A DNA stretch of 64,000 nucleotides from Sulfurisoma sediminicola (GCF_003865015.1 NZ_BHVV01000008.1:310001-374000); one strand, 5' to 3'. Counted from the stretch's first letter, positions 15,243-24,282 are shown. Made by a program: numbers and translations. Notes: generated by a model from the sequence alone, not told the origin.

Positions 15243-16552
15243 GCCTGATTACCCATCAACTCGTCAAAGCCCACGGCCTTCTCGCTCACCTTGGCATTGG
15301 CCAAAGCCCACTCGACGACGTTGTTTTCCATGGCCAGGGCCTCGGCCTCGGCCAGGCGTTGCGGCTGCGAGTAGTACCAGCGCACGACTTCCTTCGGGTC
15401 CTCGAAGGTCTCGGCGAAATCCTCGACCACGGCCTTGACCTGTTCCGGCCTGGCATGCAGGTCCTTGCTCTTGACCAGTTCGGCCAGCACCAGACCCAGC
15501 TTGACGCGGCGCGTAGCCTGTTCGGTGAACCAGCTCGGCTCGACCGGCATGTTCTTCATCGCTGCGCCGCGCTTCTCGAGATCCGCCTTCGCCGCCTCGG
15601 CCATCTGCTGCGATTCCATCTCCACCAGCGCCTGCGGCACGTCGATCGGATTGACCGCGAGCAGCGCATCCATCACCTGGTTCTTGACGCGGGCCTGCAG
15701 GCGCTTCTTCACCTCGCGCTCGAGGTTGGCGCGCACTTCCTGGCGCATCTTGACCAGATCGCCGTCGGCGACGCCCAGCGCCTTGGCGAAGTCGGCATCG
15801 AGCTCGGGCAGCACGGGACCGAGCACGGCGCGCACGGCAACGTCGAACTGCACCGTCTGGCCGTTGAGCTCGGCGACGTTGTAATCCTCGGGGAACTTGA
15901 CGTCGAAGGTCTTCTGCGCCGCCGGAGCCAGGCCCTCGATCGCCGTTTCGAAGTCCGGCAACATGCGGCCGCCGCCGACTTCGACGGTGAAGTTCTCGGC
16001 CTTGCCGCCCTGGAATTCCTCGCCGTTCTTGCGGCCGACGAAATCGATGACCATGCGGTCGCCCTTGGCCGAGGCCCGCTCGACCGGCAGATAGGCGGTG
16101 CGCTGGGCGCGCAGCACATCGATGGTCTTGTCCACCTCGGCATCGCTGACGGTCAGCGTGGCCTTCTCGATCTCCTTGCCGGAGATGTCGCCGAGGGTGA
16201 TTTCGGGATAGACCTCGAAGATCGCCGTAAACTCGAACTGCTGGTCGTTGGGGGCGTTCTTCGGCTCGATGCGCGGGTAGCCGGCGACGTTCAGCTTCTG
16301 CTCGCGCACCTTCTCGCCGAAGGCGCGCTCGACCGCGGCGCCGATCGCCTCGGAACGGGCCTGTCCGCCGTAGGTCTGGGCGACCAGCTTCATCGGCATC
16401 TTGCCGGGGCGGAAGCCGGCCATCTTGGCAGTCTTGGCGATGTGCTTGAGGCGCTTCTCGACTTCCTTGTCGATCTCGGCCAGTGGCACCGCCATGTCGA
16501 TGCGGCGCTCGAGCGAGCTGGGGGCCGGGGCGGCAGCTTGGGTCGTTTCCAT
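15239..16552 (-). CDS. tig: trigger factor, ribosome-associated chaperone
   Basis: 437-aa chaperone at the ribosome exit tunnel. It has the three usual parts: N-terminal ribosome-binding domain with the GFRPGKMP signature (residues 47-54), a central FKBP-type isomerase domain around residues 155-245 ([19 protein letters not shown]), and a helical C-terminal domain. It is the first protein gene of the tig-clpP-clpX-lon row, immediately after tRNA-Leu on the same strand. Confidence 0.96.
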
Positions 16553-16595
16553 GAAAGGTCCTTGATTGGATTGCTGAATTGGACGGGTTGGCGAG

Positions 16596-16680
16596 TGGTG
16601 CGAAGGAAGGGACTCGAACCCTTACGCCTCGCGGCGCTGGAACCTAAATCCAGTGCGTCTACCAATTCCGCCACCTTCGC
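16596..16680 (-). tRNA. tRNA-Leu (TAG anticodon)
   Basis: 85 bases with encoded CCA. Acceptor GCGAAGG/CCTTCGC, D-loop GGCGGAATTGGTAGACGC, anticodon stem CTGGA/TCCAG with loop TTTAGGT, and a long variable arm (GCGCCGCGAGGCGT region) typical of class II leucine tRNA. TAG reads CUA. It is probably co-transcribed with, or directly upstream of, tig. Confidence 0.96.
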
Positions 16681-16689
16681 GAACCAACA

Positions 16690-16706
16690 ATTTTACCCGA
16701 TATACT
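16690..16706. promoter_or_regulatory. divergent -10 boxes for tRNA-Leu and hpnC
   Basis: TATACT (16701-16706, plus strand) lies 10 bases before the hpnC start codon, and TAAAAT (16690-16695, minus strand) lies 10 bases before the tRNA-Leu 5' end. The 36-base gap is the only non-coding DNA available. No convincing -35 boxes are seen, and the hpnC spacing implies a nearly leaderless mRNA. Confidence 0.4.
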
Positions 16707-16716
16707 GGCCGGGCTC

Positions 16717-17547
16717 ATGGCCGCCGCTTCCCTAGACCTGCACCGTACCCACTACGAGAATTTCCCGGTCGCATCGGTGCTGCTGCCCGCCCGGCTGCGC
16801 CAGCCGGTCGCCGCCATCTACGCCTTCGCCCGCAGCGCCGACGACTTCGCCGACGAGGGCGACCTGCCCGCCGCCGAGCGCCTCGCGCTGCTCGACGGCT
16901 ATCGCCGCGAACTCGATGCCATCGCCGCCGGCACCGCGACCGCGCACCCCGTGTTCCGGCGCCTGCGCCCGGTCATCGCCGAGTACCGCCTGCCGCTGCA
17001 GCTCTTCCGCGACCTGCTCGACGCCTTTTCCCAGGACGTGGTCAAGACGCGCTACGCCGACTACGCCCAACTCCTCGACTACTGTCGCCGCTCGGCGGAC
17101 CCGGTCGGCCGCCTGCTGCTGCACCTCTTCGGCGCCGCCACGCCCGAGAATCTCAAGAACTCGGACGCCATCTGCTCGGCGCTGCAGCTCATCAACCACT
17201 GGCAGGACGTCGGCATCGATGCCGCCAAGCCGGTGCCGCGCATCTACCTGCCGCAAGACGAAATGGCGCGCTTCGGCGTCGCCGACGAGACAGTCCTCCG
17301 CCGTACCGCCAGCGCCGACTTCTTGGCGCTGATGCGCTTCCAGGTCGATCGCGCCCGCGCCCTGATGCTCGACGGGGCGCCGCTGGGCCGCGCCCTGCCC
17401 GGCCGCATCGGGCTCGAAATCCGCGCCATCGTCGCCGGCGGCCTGCGCATCCTCGAAAAAATCGAGGCTGTCGGCTACGACGTGTTTTCACGTCGTCCGA
17501 TGCTGGACGCCTTCGACTGGCCGCGAGTCATGTGGCGAGCACTATGA
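16717..17547 (+). CDS. hpnC: hydroxysqualene synthase HpnC
   Basis: 276-aa squalene/phytoene synthase-family enzyme. In the HpnCDE route it turns presqualene diphosphate into hydroxysqualene. Aspartate-rich motifs are SADDFADEGD (about residues 40-49) and the region NHWQDVGIDAAK (about 161-172). It overlaps hpnD by ATGA, and hpnE follows. The assignment to HpnC rather than HpnD rests on gene order and on the divergence of the second Asp motif (DVGID in place of DVGED). Confidence 0.9.
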   Translation: MAAASLDLHRTHYENFPVASVLLPARLRQPVAAIYAFARSADDFADEGDLPAAERLALLDGYRRELDAIAAGTATAHPVFRRLRPVIAEYRLPLQLFRDLLDAFSQDVVKTRYADYAQLLDYCRRSADPVGRLLLHLFGAATPENLKNSDAICSALQLINHWQDVGIDAAKPVPRIYLPQDEMARFGVADETVLRRTASADFLALMRFQVDRARALMLDGAPLGRALPGRIGLEIRAIVAGGLRILEKIEAVGYDVFSRRPMLDAFDWPRVMWRAL

Positions 17548-18377
17548 CGCCGGACCAATATTGCGAAGACCGCGCGGCCGCCAGCGGCTCCAGCTTCTAC
17601 TACAGCTTCCGCTTCCTGCCGCGCGAGCGGCGCCAGGCCATCACCGCGCTCTACGCCTTCTGCCGCGAGGTCGACGACGCCGTCGACGAATGTTCCGACC
17701 CCATGGTCGCCCGCGCCAAACTGGCCTGGTGGCGAGCCGAGGTCGCGGCGCTGGACGAAGGCAAGCCGAGCCACCCGGTGACCCAGGCGCTCGCGCTGGC
17801 GCGGCGCAAGTTCAATCTGCCGACGGAACAGCTGCAGGAAATCATCGACGGCATGGAGATGGACCTCGAGCAGGCGCGCTATCCCGACTTCAAGGCGCTG
17901 CACCTCTACTGCTATCGCGTCGCCAGCGTCGTCGGCCTGCTCGCCGCCGAGATCTTCGGCTACGGCGATCGCCGCACCCTCAAATACGCCCACGACCTCG
18001 GCCTGGCCTTCCAGCTCACCAACATCATCCGCGACGTCGGCGAGGACGCGCGCCGCGGCCGCATCTACCTGCCGCTGGACGAGATGGCCCGTTTCGGCGT
18101 CAGCGAAACCGACATTCTGCAAGGCCGCGAGAGCGAAGCCTTCGCGGCGCTGATGGCCTTCCAGGGCGAACGCGCCCGCGGCTACTACGGCAAGGCCATG
18201 GAACAGCTGCCGCCCGCCGACCGCAAGTCGCAACGCGCCGGGCTCATGATGGCCGCGATCTACCGCACCCTGCTCGAGGAGATCGCCGCCGACGGCTACC
18301 GTGTCCTGAAGCAGCGCACCTCGCTGCCGCCGGCGCGCAAGCTCTGGCTCGCGTTCAAGACCTGGATCACGGCGTGA
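17544..18377 (+). CDS. hpnD: presqualene diphosphate synthase HpnD
   Basis: 277-aa enzyme that condenses two farnesyl diphosphates to presqualene diphosphate. It has both classic aspartate motifs, CREVDDAVDE (about residues 41-50) and NIIRDVGEDARRGRIYLP (about 158-175). The start overlaps the hpnC stop by ATGA, so translation is probably coupled. It is followed after 70 bases of GC-rich repeat by hpnE. No hopanoid cyclase is in this window, so the final product (squalene or hopanoids) cannot be told here. Confidence 0.93.
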   Translation: MTPDQYCEDRAAASGSSFYYSFRFLPRERRQAITALYAFCREVDDAVDECSDPMVARAKLAWWRAEVAALDEGKPSHPVTQALALARRKFNLPTEQLQEIIDGMEMDLEQARYPDFKALHLYCYRVASVVGLLAAEIFGYGDRRTLKYAHDLGLAFQLTNIIRDVGEDARRGRIYLPLDEMARFGVSETDILQGRESEAFAALMAFQGERARGYYGKAMEQLPPADRKSQRAGLMMAAIYRTLLEEIAADGYRVLKQRTSLPPARKLWLAFKTWITA

Positions 18378-18390
18378 GCATCCAGTTTCG

Positions 18391-18447
18391 CGCGAAGCGC
18401 GCCAACAGTCTCCCCCGCCGGGCGGGCGGGGGCTGGGGGGTGGGGGC
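18391..18447. repeat. GC-rich intergenic repeat, copy B
   Basis: Contains CTCCCCCGCC, then GGGCGGGGGCTGGGGGGTGGG, matching copy A at 8491-8548 in the same orientation. It fills the hpnD-hpnE gap and runs up to the GTG start of hpnE, where it may serve as the purine-rich ribosome site. Confidence 0.55.
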
Positions 18448-19740
18448 GTGACTGTTGCGATCGTCGGCGCCGGCTACGCCGGCATGGCCGCGGCGGCGGA
18501 ACTCGCCGCCGCCGGCCGGCAGGTGACGGTCTTCGAAGCCTCGCGCACCCTCGGCGGTCGCGCCCGCGCGGTCGACCTCGAAGGACTCACGGTCGACAAC
18601 GGCGCCCACATTTTCGTCGGCGCCTACAGCGAGACGCTGCGGCTGATGGAACTCGTCGGCGCCGCGCCTTCGCGCCTGCTGCGCCGCCAGCCGCTCCGCC
18701 TCGAATATCCGGGCGAATTGCTGATCACGGCTCCGCGCCTGCCGGCACCGCTGCACCTGGCCTGGGCGCTGCTCGGCGCACGCGGCCTGTCGTGGCCGGA
18801 AAAGTTCGCCGCGATCCGTTTCATGCAGGGGCTGAAGCGCCGTCGCTTCCGACTTTCGCAGGACCTGCCCGTCGCCGACTATTTTCGCGACACACGACAA
18901 CCCGAGCGGCTGGTCCGCTACCTGTGGGAACCGCTCTGCGTCGCCGCGCTCAACACGCCGACCGCGCGCGCCTCGATGCAGGTCTTCGCCAACGTGCTGC
19001 GCGACAGCCTCGCCGCCGACCGCGGCGCCTCCGACTTCCTGCTGCCGCAGGTCGATTTCTCGCGACTCTTTCCGGAGCCCGCCGCCGCCTTCGTCGCCGC
19101 CCGCGGCGGCGCGGTGCGGCGCGAGACGCGCATCGGCGCGATCGGCCGCGATGCCGCCGGCTTCCGCCTCGACGCAAATGGGTCAATGAGCGGCCCCTTC
19201 GACCAGCTCGTCGTCGCCGTCGCCCCGCAGCACCTGGACAAGCTCGTCGCCGGCCTGCCGCAGATGGCGGCCAGCGTCGGGCAGGTCGCCGGCTTCGCCT
19301 ATGAACCCATCGTCAGCGCCTACCTCGCCTACCCGGAGAACGTGCGCCTGCCCTGCGCCATGGTGGGTGTGGCCGGGGGCGCGGCGCAGTGGCTGTTCGA
19401 TCGCGGCCTGCTCTACGGCCAGCCGGGACTTATCTCCGCCGTGATCTCCGCCCACGGCCGCCACGAGACGCTGGACCACGACGCGCTAGCCGCCGCGATC
19501 CATGGCGAGATCGCCCGCGTCGTGCCCGGCCTGCCGGCGCCGCGCTGGAGCCGCATCATCACCGAAAAGCGCGCGACCTTCGCCTGCACACCGGGCATCG
19601 CGCGGCCGCCGACCGTAACGCCGCTGGCGGGCCTCTGTCTGGCAGGGGATTACGTCGCCGGCGACTACCCCGCGACCCTCGAGGGCGCGGCGAGGAGCGG
19701 CGTCGCCGCCGCCCGCGCCCTGCTTCAGGCCGCCGACTGA
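18448..19740 (+). CDS. hpnE: hydroxysqualene dehydroxylase HpnE
   Basis: 430-aa FAD-dependent amine-oxidase/desaturase-family protein that reduces hydroxysqualene to squalene. The dinucleotide-binding motif VGAGYAGMAAAAEL is at residues 6-19 and ends with VFEAS, the Glu that binds FAD ribose. The GG-R segment (LGGRARAV) follows. A C-terminal FAD motif is near CLAGDYVAGDYPATLEGA. GTG start at 18448. The 3' end overlaps the convergent hypothetical gene by 16 bases. Confidence 0.92.
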   Translation: MTVAIVGAGYAGMAAAAELAAAGRQVTVFEASRTLGGRARAVDLEGLTVDNGAHIFVGAYSETLRLMELVGAAPSRLLRRQPLRLEYPGELLITAPRLPAPLHLAWALLGARGLSWPEKFAAIRFMQGLKRRRFRLSQDLPVADYFRDTRQPERLVRYLWEPLCVAALNTPTARASMQVFANVLRDSLAADRGASDFLLPQVDFSRLFPEPAAAFVAARGGAVRRETRIGAIGRDAAGFRLDANGSMSGPFDQLVVAVAPQHLDKLVAGLPQMAASVGQVAGFAYEPIVSAYLAYPENVRLPCAMVGVAGGAAQWLFDRGLLYGQPGLISAVISAHGRHETLDHDALAAAIHGEIARVVPGLPAPRWSRIITEKRATFACTPGIARPPTVTPLAGLCLAGDYVAGDYPATLEGAARSGVAAARALLQAAD

Positions 19741-20657
19741 TTCAGCCGCGCCTGCACCCGCAGCGCGTTCATCAGCCGGGTGTCGGCGACAGCCGGATAG
19801 AGGCGGAAGAAGTGCGCGACCGCATCGGCCTGCGCCGCCGCGGCCCGCTCCAGCCGTACCCGCGTCGCCTGCGCCAGCGGCAGCATCAGCAGCCGCGGCG
19901 CCAGCCACTCCACGTAAGCGGCCACGGCCGCCGCCGTCTCGGCATCGGGCCACGCTTCGTCGAGCAGCAATTCGGGAAAGGCCTTGGCGCCCAGCGTCAC
20001 CGTGGCGCCAGCGCCGACAACGCGCCGACGGCAGTCGGCATTGCCTTCACTCGCGAAGCCTGACTGGTTGGACGCCGGAGGCGGCACTTTTCGCCCGCTG
20101 CCATCGTCCATCCGCTGGAACCAGGCGTGGGTGCCGGAGCGTCGCGCCACCGCCCTCTCCAGCGCCTCGGCCCGCTCGTGCCCCAGTCCTGCGAGGCTCT
20201 CGGCATCGCCCGGTGCGGCGCACCAACGAGAGGAAACATGCGCAGGAATCGCTTCCGCCGTGGCGACGGCCGCGATCAGCGCCAGCGGCCGCTGCTCCGC
20301 GGCATCGAGCAGCCAGCATTCGAAACGATCGCCGCGCTCCTCGGCCTCGTCGGCGGGCGCAGCGCCCAGCGCCTCGACCAGCCGCTCGGCTGCGCGGTGC
20401 AGGCGCTGCCGTTCCAGCGCCGGATGCATCGGATAGCGCGCCACACCCTCCTCGGCCGACCAGACGCCGTAGCGGTAGTAGAGCGTCTCGACGCGGCCGA
20501 GGTTGAGGCTGCCCCAGCCGACCGGGCGCTCGGTGAGCACCTGCAGTTCCCAGTTGGCGCCGTCGGTCGATACCGCCCGCGCCTCGGCGAGTTCGATCAC
20601 GCGGGTGACGCCGCGATAGGGATTGAGCCGCCGCAGGGCATAGCGGCGGACCGGCAT
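19725..20657 (-). CDS. conserved hypothetical protein, 310 aa
   Basis: Not recognised. It looks cytosolic, with no signal peptide or membrane helix, and is rich in Ala and Glu. The first 190 residues look folded (MPVRRYALRRLNPYRGVTRV start) and the last 100 are helical. Between them, residues about 190-220 form a low-complexity Ser/Gly/Arg/Pro stretch (GSGRKVPPPASNQSGF) whose DNA contains a degenerate form of a motif repeated elsewhere in the window, so this part may be an inserted repeat. The start shares a base with the stop of the 66-aa gene upstream, suggesting a three-gene unit with the ATPase. Function unknown. Confidence 0.7.
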   Translation of the reverse strand: MPVRRYALRRLNPYRGVTRVIELAEARAVSTDGANWELQVLTERPVGWGSLNLGRVETLYYRYGVWSAEEGVARYPMHPALERQRLHRAAERLVEALGAAPADEAEERGDRFECWLLDAAEQRPLALIAAVATAEAIPAHVSSRWCAAPGDAESLAGLGHERAEALERAVARRSGTHAWFQRMDDGSGRKVPPPASNQSGFASEGNADCRRRVVGAGATVTLGAKAFPELLLDEAWPDAETAAAVAAYVEWLAPRLLMLPLAQATRVRLERAAAAQADAVAHFFRLYPAVADTRLMNALRVQARLNQSAA

Positions 20658-20857
20658 CAGACGGCCTTTTCGAGCCTGGCCCGCAGCTGGGCGATCAATT
20701 GCTCGACGCCGTCCTGCATCTCGGGATCGAGGATGTCGTAGAGGTACTCGACCTCGTCGAGCATGGTCTCGATCTCCTTGCGATCCTGCAAGGCGGCGGG
20801 GTCCGCCATCCTGCGCGCAACCTGTTGAATGTAGACATGCGGATCGATCTGGCCCAT
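20657..20857 (-). CDS. small conserved hypothetical protein, 66 aa
   Basis: Acidic, helical 66-aa protein with no Cys and no signal. It begins MGQIDPHVYIQQVARRM and ends in a likely amphipathic helix. Its stop TGA shares one base with the start of the next gene (TGATG). A short gap separates it from the ATPase gene upstream. I do not recognise a family. Codon use matches its neighbours, so it is likely a real gene. Confidence 0.65.
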   Translation of the reverse strand: MGQIDPHVYIQQVARRMADPAALQDRKEIETMLDEVEYLYDILDPEMQDGVEQLIAQLRARLEKAV

Positions 20858-20880
20858 GGACTCCTCCGTTCAGACAAGGT

Positions 20881-21549
20881 TCAGGAAACGAGGCGCCCGC
20901 CGGCCAGCCGGATGGTGCGGCCGCAGCGATGCGCCAATGCTTCGTCGTGGGTGACCAGCACCAGGGTGGTGCCGGCCTCGCGGTTCATCTCGAACATCAG
21001 GTCGATGATCTCGCCGCCGGTGTCGGCGTCGAGGTTGCCGGTCGGCTCGTCGGCCAGCAGGAGCTTCGGCCTGACGCCGAAGGCGCGGGCCAGCGCGACG
21101 CGCTGCTGCTCGCCGCCGGACAGGTGCTTGGGGTAGTGGTGCAGGCGATGGCCGAGGCCGACGCGCTCGAGCATCGCGGTCGCGTTGCCGCGCGCCTCGG
21201 CCAGCCCGGCCAGCTCGAGCGGCAGCATGGCATTCTCCAGCGCGGTCAGCGCCGGCAGCAGCTGGAAGGACTGGAAGACGAAGCCGAGCAGGCGCCCGCG
21301 CAAGGCCGCGCGGCCGTCCTCGTCGAGCCCGGCGAGATCCAGCCCGGCCAGTCGCACCGTGCCGTGCGAGGGCAGGTCCAGCCCGGCCAGCAGGCCGAGC
21401 AGCGTGGACTTGCCCGAGCCCGAGGCGCCGACGATGGCCACCGCCTCGCCCGGCGCCACCGCGAAGGAAATCTCGTGCAGAATCGTCAGCGGGCCGGCGC
21501 CGCTCTCCACTACCTTGCCCAGGGTTTCCACTTCGATCATCTGTTCCAT
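20881..21549 (-). CDS. YbbA/LolD-type ABC transporter ATPase
   Basis: 222-aa ATPase of the lipoprotein-release/MacB subgroup. It has Walker A GASGSGKST, Q-loop FQSFQLLPALT, signature LSGGEQQRVALARAF, Walker B LLLADEPTGNLD and H-loop THDEAL. In E. coli ybbA lies divergent to tesA, exactly as here, but is followed by the permease gene ybbP; here it is followed by small unknown genes instead, so the permease must be elsewhere or absent. The ATG at 21549 overlaps the tesA ATG on the other strand; an in-frame ATG at 21540 (MIEVETL) would avoid this. Confidence 0.85.
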   Translation of the reverse strand: MEQMIEVETLGKVVESGAGPLTILHEISFAVAPGEAVAIVGASGSGKSTLLGLLAGLDLPSHGTVRLAGLDLAGLDEDGRAALRGRLLGFVFQSFQLLPALTALENAMLPLELAGLAEARGNATAMLERVGLGHRLHHYPKHLSGGEQQRVALARAFGVRPKLLLADEPTGNLDADTGGEIIDLMFEMNREAGTTLVLVTHDEALAHRCGRTIRLAGGRLVS

Positions 21550-22180
21550 GCTGCGTATTCTGCTCGCTTCCCTCATGTTTTCCTGTGCCGCCCCCGCCCT
21601 CGCAGAAGCCGGCGCCGCGGCGAATTCCCCGACGATCCTCGTCTTCGGCGACAGCCTCTCCGCCGGCCACGGCCTCGCCAACGGCCAGGCCTGGCCCTCC
21701 TTGCTGACCCAGCGCCTGCAGGCCGGGAAGAGCCCCTACAGCGTCGTCAACGCCAGCATCAGCGGCGAGACCAGCGCCGGCGGCCGCACCCGCCTGCCCG
21801 CCGCACTGGAACGGACCCGGCCCGCCGTCGTGGTCATCGCGCTCGGCGCCAACGATGGCCTGCGCGGCCTGCCGGTGAAGCAGCTACGGGAGAATCTGGT
21901 GGCGATGGCCCGCGCCTGCAAGGCCCAAAAGGCGCGCGTGCTGCTGGTCGGCATGCGCCTGCCGCCGAACTACGGCGCCGCCTACACGGAGGAATTCGAC
22001 CACGCCTTCGCCATGGTGGCGAAACAGGAAAAGCTGCCGCTGCTGCCCTTCCTGCTCGAACCCGTCGCCTCTGATCGCGCCAACTTCCAGCCCGACGGCC
22101 TGCACCCGGTCGCGGCCGCGCAGCCGAAGATCCTCGACCACGTCTGGCCGGCGCTGAAGCCTTTACTCAAACAACGGTAA
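21548..22180 (+). CDS. tesA: TesA-type periplasmic esterase/lysophospholipase (GDSL family)
   Basis: 210-aa SGNH hydrolase with a cleavable signal peptide ending APALA (about residue 19). Block I is GDSLSAGHG with nucleophile Ser36, block III is GANDG, and block V is DGLHP with Asp183 and His186. It hydrolyses thioesters and esters of fatty acids in the periplasm. It is divergent from the YbbA-type ATPase, as in E. coli. It converges with selD, overlapping its end by 14 bases. Confidence 0.92.
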   Translation: MLRILLASLMFSCAAPALAEAGAAANSPTILVFGDSLSAGHGLANGQAWPSLLTQRLQAGKSPYSVVNASISGETSAGGRTRLPAALERTRPAVVVIALGANDGLRGLPVKQLRENLVAMARACKAQKARVLLVGMRLPPNYGAAYTEEFDHAFAMVAKQEKLPLLPFLLEPVASDRANFQPDGLHPVAAAQPKILDHVWPALKPLLKQR

Positions 22181-23201
22181 CCCGGGCCTCGCCCTCGGCG
22201 AGCCGGCCGATCACCGCCGCCTCGGCGAAGCCGTCGGCGCGGAAGGCCGCCAGCACCGCATCGGCCGCTTCGGCCGCGCAGGCGACGAGCAGGCCGCCGC
22301 TGGTCTGCGGGTCGGTGACCATCTTCTGCCGCCATTCTTCACCATTGATCTTCACGTCGTGGCCGTAGCCGGCCCAGTTGCGCGTCGAGGCGCCGGTGGC
22401 GATGCCGGCCTGCACGTGCTGCACCGCCTCGGGAATCAACGGCAGCTTGTCGAATTCGACCGTCGCCGCCAGCTTCGAGCCGCGGCAGATCTCGAGCAGG
22501 TGGCCGGCCAAGCCGAAGCCGGTGACGTCGGTCACCGCATGCACGGCATCCATGTCGGAAAGCGCGGCGCCGGTGACGTTGATCTTGGTGGTCCAGCGAA
22601 TCATCTCGCCGTAGCCGTGGCCCGTCAGCAGCCCCTTCTTCAGCGCCGCCGAGAGCACGCCGATGCCCAGCGGCTTGCCGAGGATCAGCGCGTCGCCAGC
22701 CCTGGCCGCGCTGTTGCGCTTCACCTTCTTCGGATGCACCACGCCGAGGCCGACGAGGCCGTAGATCGGCTCGAGCACGTCGATCGAATGGCCGCCGGCG
22801 ATGGGAATGCCGGCCTCGGCGCAGATCGACTCGCCCCCGGCGAGGATCAGGCGGATCGCCTCCTCGGGCAGCTTGTCCAGCGGCATGCCGACCACGGCCA
22901 GCGCGAAGATCGGCTTGCCGCCCATGGCATAGACGTCGGACAGCGCGTTGGTCGCGGCGATGCGGCCGAAGTCCCACGGATCGTCGACGATGGGGGTGAA
23001 GAAGTCGGTGGTGGCGATGATGGCCTGCTCGTCGTTGAGGCGATAGACCGCCGCATCGTCCGAGGTTTCGACGCCGACCAGCAGGTCGGCAGGGATGGTC
23101 TTCAGCGGCGACTCGGCGATCAGGCGCGCGAGTACGGCAGGAGCGATTTTGCAGCCGCAGCCGCCGCCGTGTGAGAATTGGGTCAGTTTGATCTTGTCCA
23201 T
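22167..23201 (-). CDS. selD: selenide, water dikinase (selenophosphate synthetase)
   Basis: Makes selenophosphate from selenide and ATP, the Se donor for both tRNA-Sec charging (SelA) and tRNA selenouridine (MnmH). 344 aa, against 347 in E. coli. The active-site segment is HGGGCGCK with Cys15 equivalent to E. coli Cys17, so this is the cysteine and not the selenocysteine form. Lys18 follows. Start at 23201 (MDKIKLTQF). It is divergent from mnmH with only 7 bases between start codons. Confidence 0.95.
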   Translation of the reverse strand: MDKIKLTQFSHGGGCGCKIAPAVLARLIAESPLKTIPADLLVGVETSDDAAVYRLNDEQAIIATTDFFTPIVDDPWDFGRIAATNALSDVYAMGGKPIFALAVVGMPLDKLPEEAIRLILAGGESICAEAGIPIAGGHSIDVLEPIYGLVGLGVVHPKKVKRNSAARAGDALILGKPLGIGVLSAALKKGLLTGHGYGEMIRWTTKINVTGAALSDMDAVHAVTDVTGFGLAGHLLEICRGSKLAATVEFDKLPLIPEAVQHVQAGIATGASTRNWAGYGHDVKINGEEWRQKMVTDPQTSGGLLVACAAEAADAVLAAFRADGFAEAAVIGRLAEGEARVTVV

Positions 23202-23208
23202 CGAGACT

Positions 23209-24282
23209 ATGTCGGAAAAACGCCAAAAAGGGCTCGCCACGCTAGCACAACTCGCCGAGTTCGACGAGATCATCGACGTCCGCTCGCCCGCCGAGTACGA
23301 AGACGACCGTCTGCCGCGCGCGATCAACTGCCCCGTGCTCGACAACGAGGAACGCGCCCGCGTCGGCACCATCTACAAGCAGGTCTCGGCCTTCGAGGCC
23401 AAGAAGATCGGCGCCGCCATCGTCAGCCGCCACATCGGCGAGCACATCGAAGCGCGCTTCCTCGACAAGCCGAGGGAATGGCGGCCGCTGGTCTATTGCT
23501 GGCGCGGCGGCAAGCGCTCCGGCGCCTTCACCTACATCCTGCGCGAGATCGGCTGGGACGCCCACCGCCTCGACGGCGGCTACAAGACCTGGCGGCGCCA
23601 TGTCGTCGAGGAACTCGCCACCCTGCCGCAGCGCTTCGACTACCGCGTCGTCTCCGGCGCCACCGGCAACGCCAAGAGCCGCGTGCTCGAAGCCCTGGCC
23701 GAAATGGGCGCCCAGGTGCTGCACCTCGAAGCGCTCGCCGCCCACAAGGGCTCGGTGCTCGGCGCCCTGCCCGACACGCCGCAACCCGCGCAGCGCATGT
23801 TCGAGACCCAGCTCTACACGACACTGAGCGCCTTCGACCCCGCCCGCCCCGTCTACGTCGAAGCCGAGAGCCGCCGCATCGGCGTGCTGCACCTGCCCGA
23901 CGCCCTCATCGGCGCCATCCGCGCCGCCCCCTGCCTGCGCATCGAAGCCACCACCGCCGCGCGCGTGAATTTCCTGCTGCGCGACTACGACTACTTCCTC
24001 GCCAACCCGGCCCTGCTGACCGACAAGATCGTCCACCTCAAGGGCCTGCAGAGCAACGAAACCATCGAGCGCTGGCAAGCCATGGCCAACGCCGGCGAGT
24101 TCCCGGCGCTGTTCGGCGAACTGCTCGAACACCACTACGACCCCCTCTACCAGAAGTCGCAGGGCAAGAACTACACCGGCTACGACGCCGCCGCCAGCTT
24201 CGCCACCGACGACCTCTCGCCGCAAGGCGTCAAGGCCATCGCCGAGCGCATCCTCGCTTCGCAAGGCCACCAGTCAGCCTGA
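23209..24282 (+). CDS. mnmH: tRNA 2-selenouridine synthase MnmH (SelU/YbbB)
   Basis: 357-aa enzyme that converts 2-thiouridine at the wobble base of Lys, Glu and Gln tRNAs to 2-selenouridine, using selenophosphate. The N-terminal rhodanese domain has the active Cys97 in LVYCWRGGKRSG, matching E. coli Cys97. The C-terminal P-loop domain starts near residue 150 with GATGNAKS, where Ala155 replaces the glycine normally found just before the lysine. It is paired head to head with selD, its substrate-supplying enzyme. Confidence 0.94.
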   Translation: MSEKRQKGLATLAQLAEFDEIIDVRSPAEYEDDRLPRAINCPVLDNEERARVGTIYKQVSAFEAKKIGAAIVSRHIGEHIEARFLDKPREWRPLVYCWRGGKRSGAFTYILREIGWDAHRLDGGYKTWRRHVVEELATLPQRFDYRVVSGATGNAKSRVLEALAEMGAQVLHLEALAAHKGSVLGALPDTPQPAQRMFETQLYTTLSAFDPARPVYVEAESRRIGVLHLPDALIGAIRAAPCLRIEATTAARVNFLLRDYDYFLANPALLTDKIVHLKGLQSNETIERWQAMANAGEFPALFGELLEHHYDPLYQKSQGKNYTGYDAAASFATDDLSPQGVKAIAERILASQGHQSA

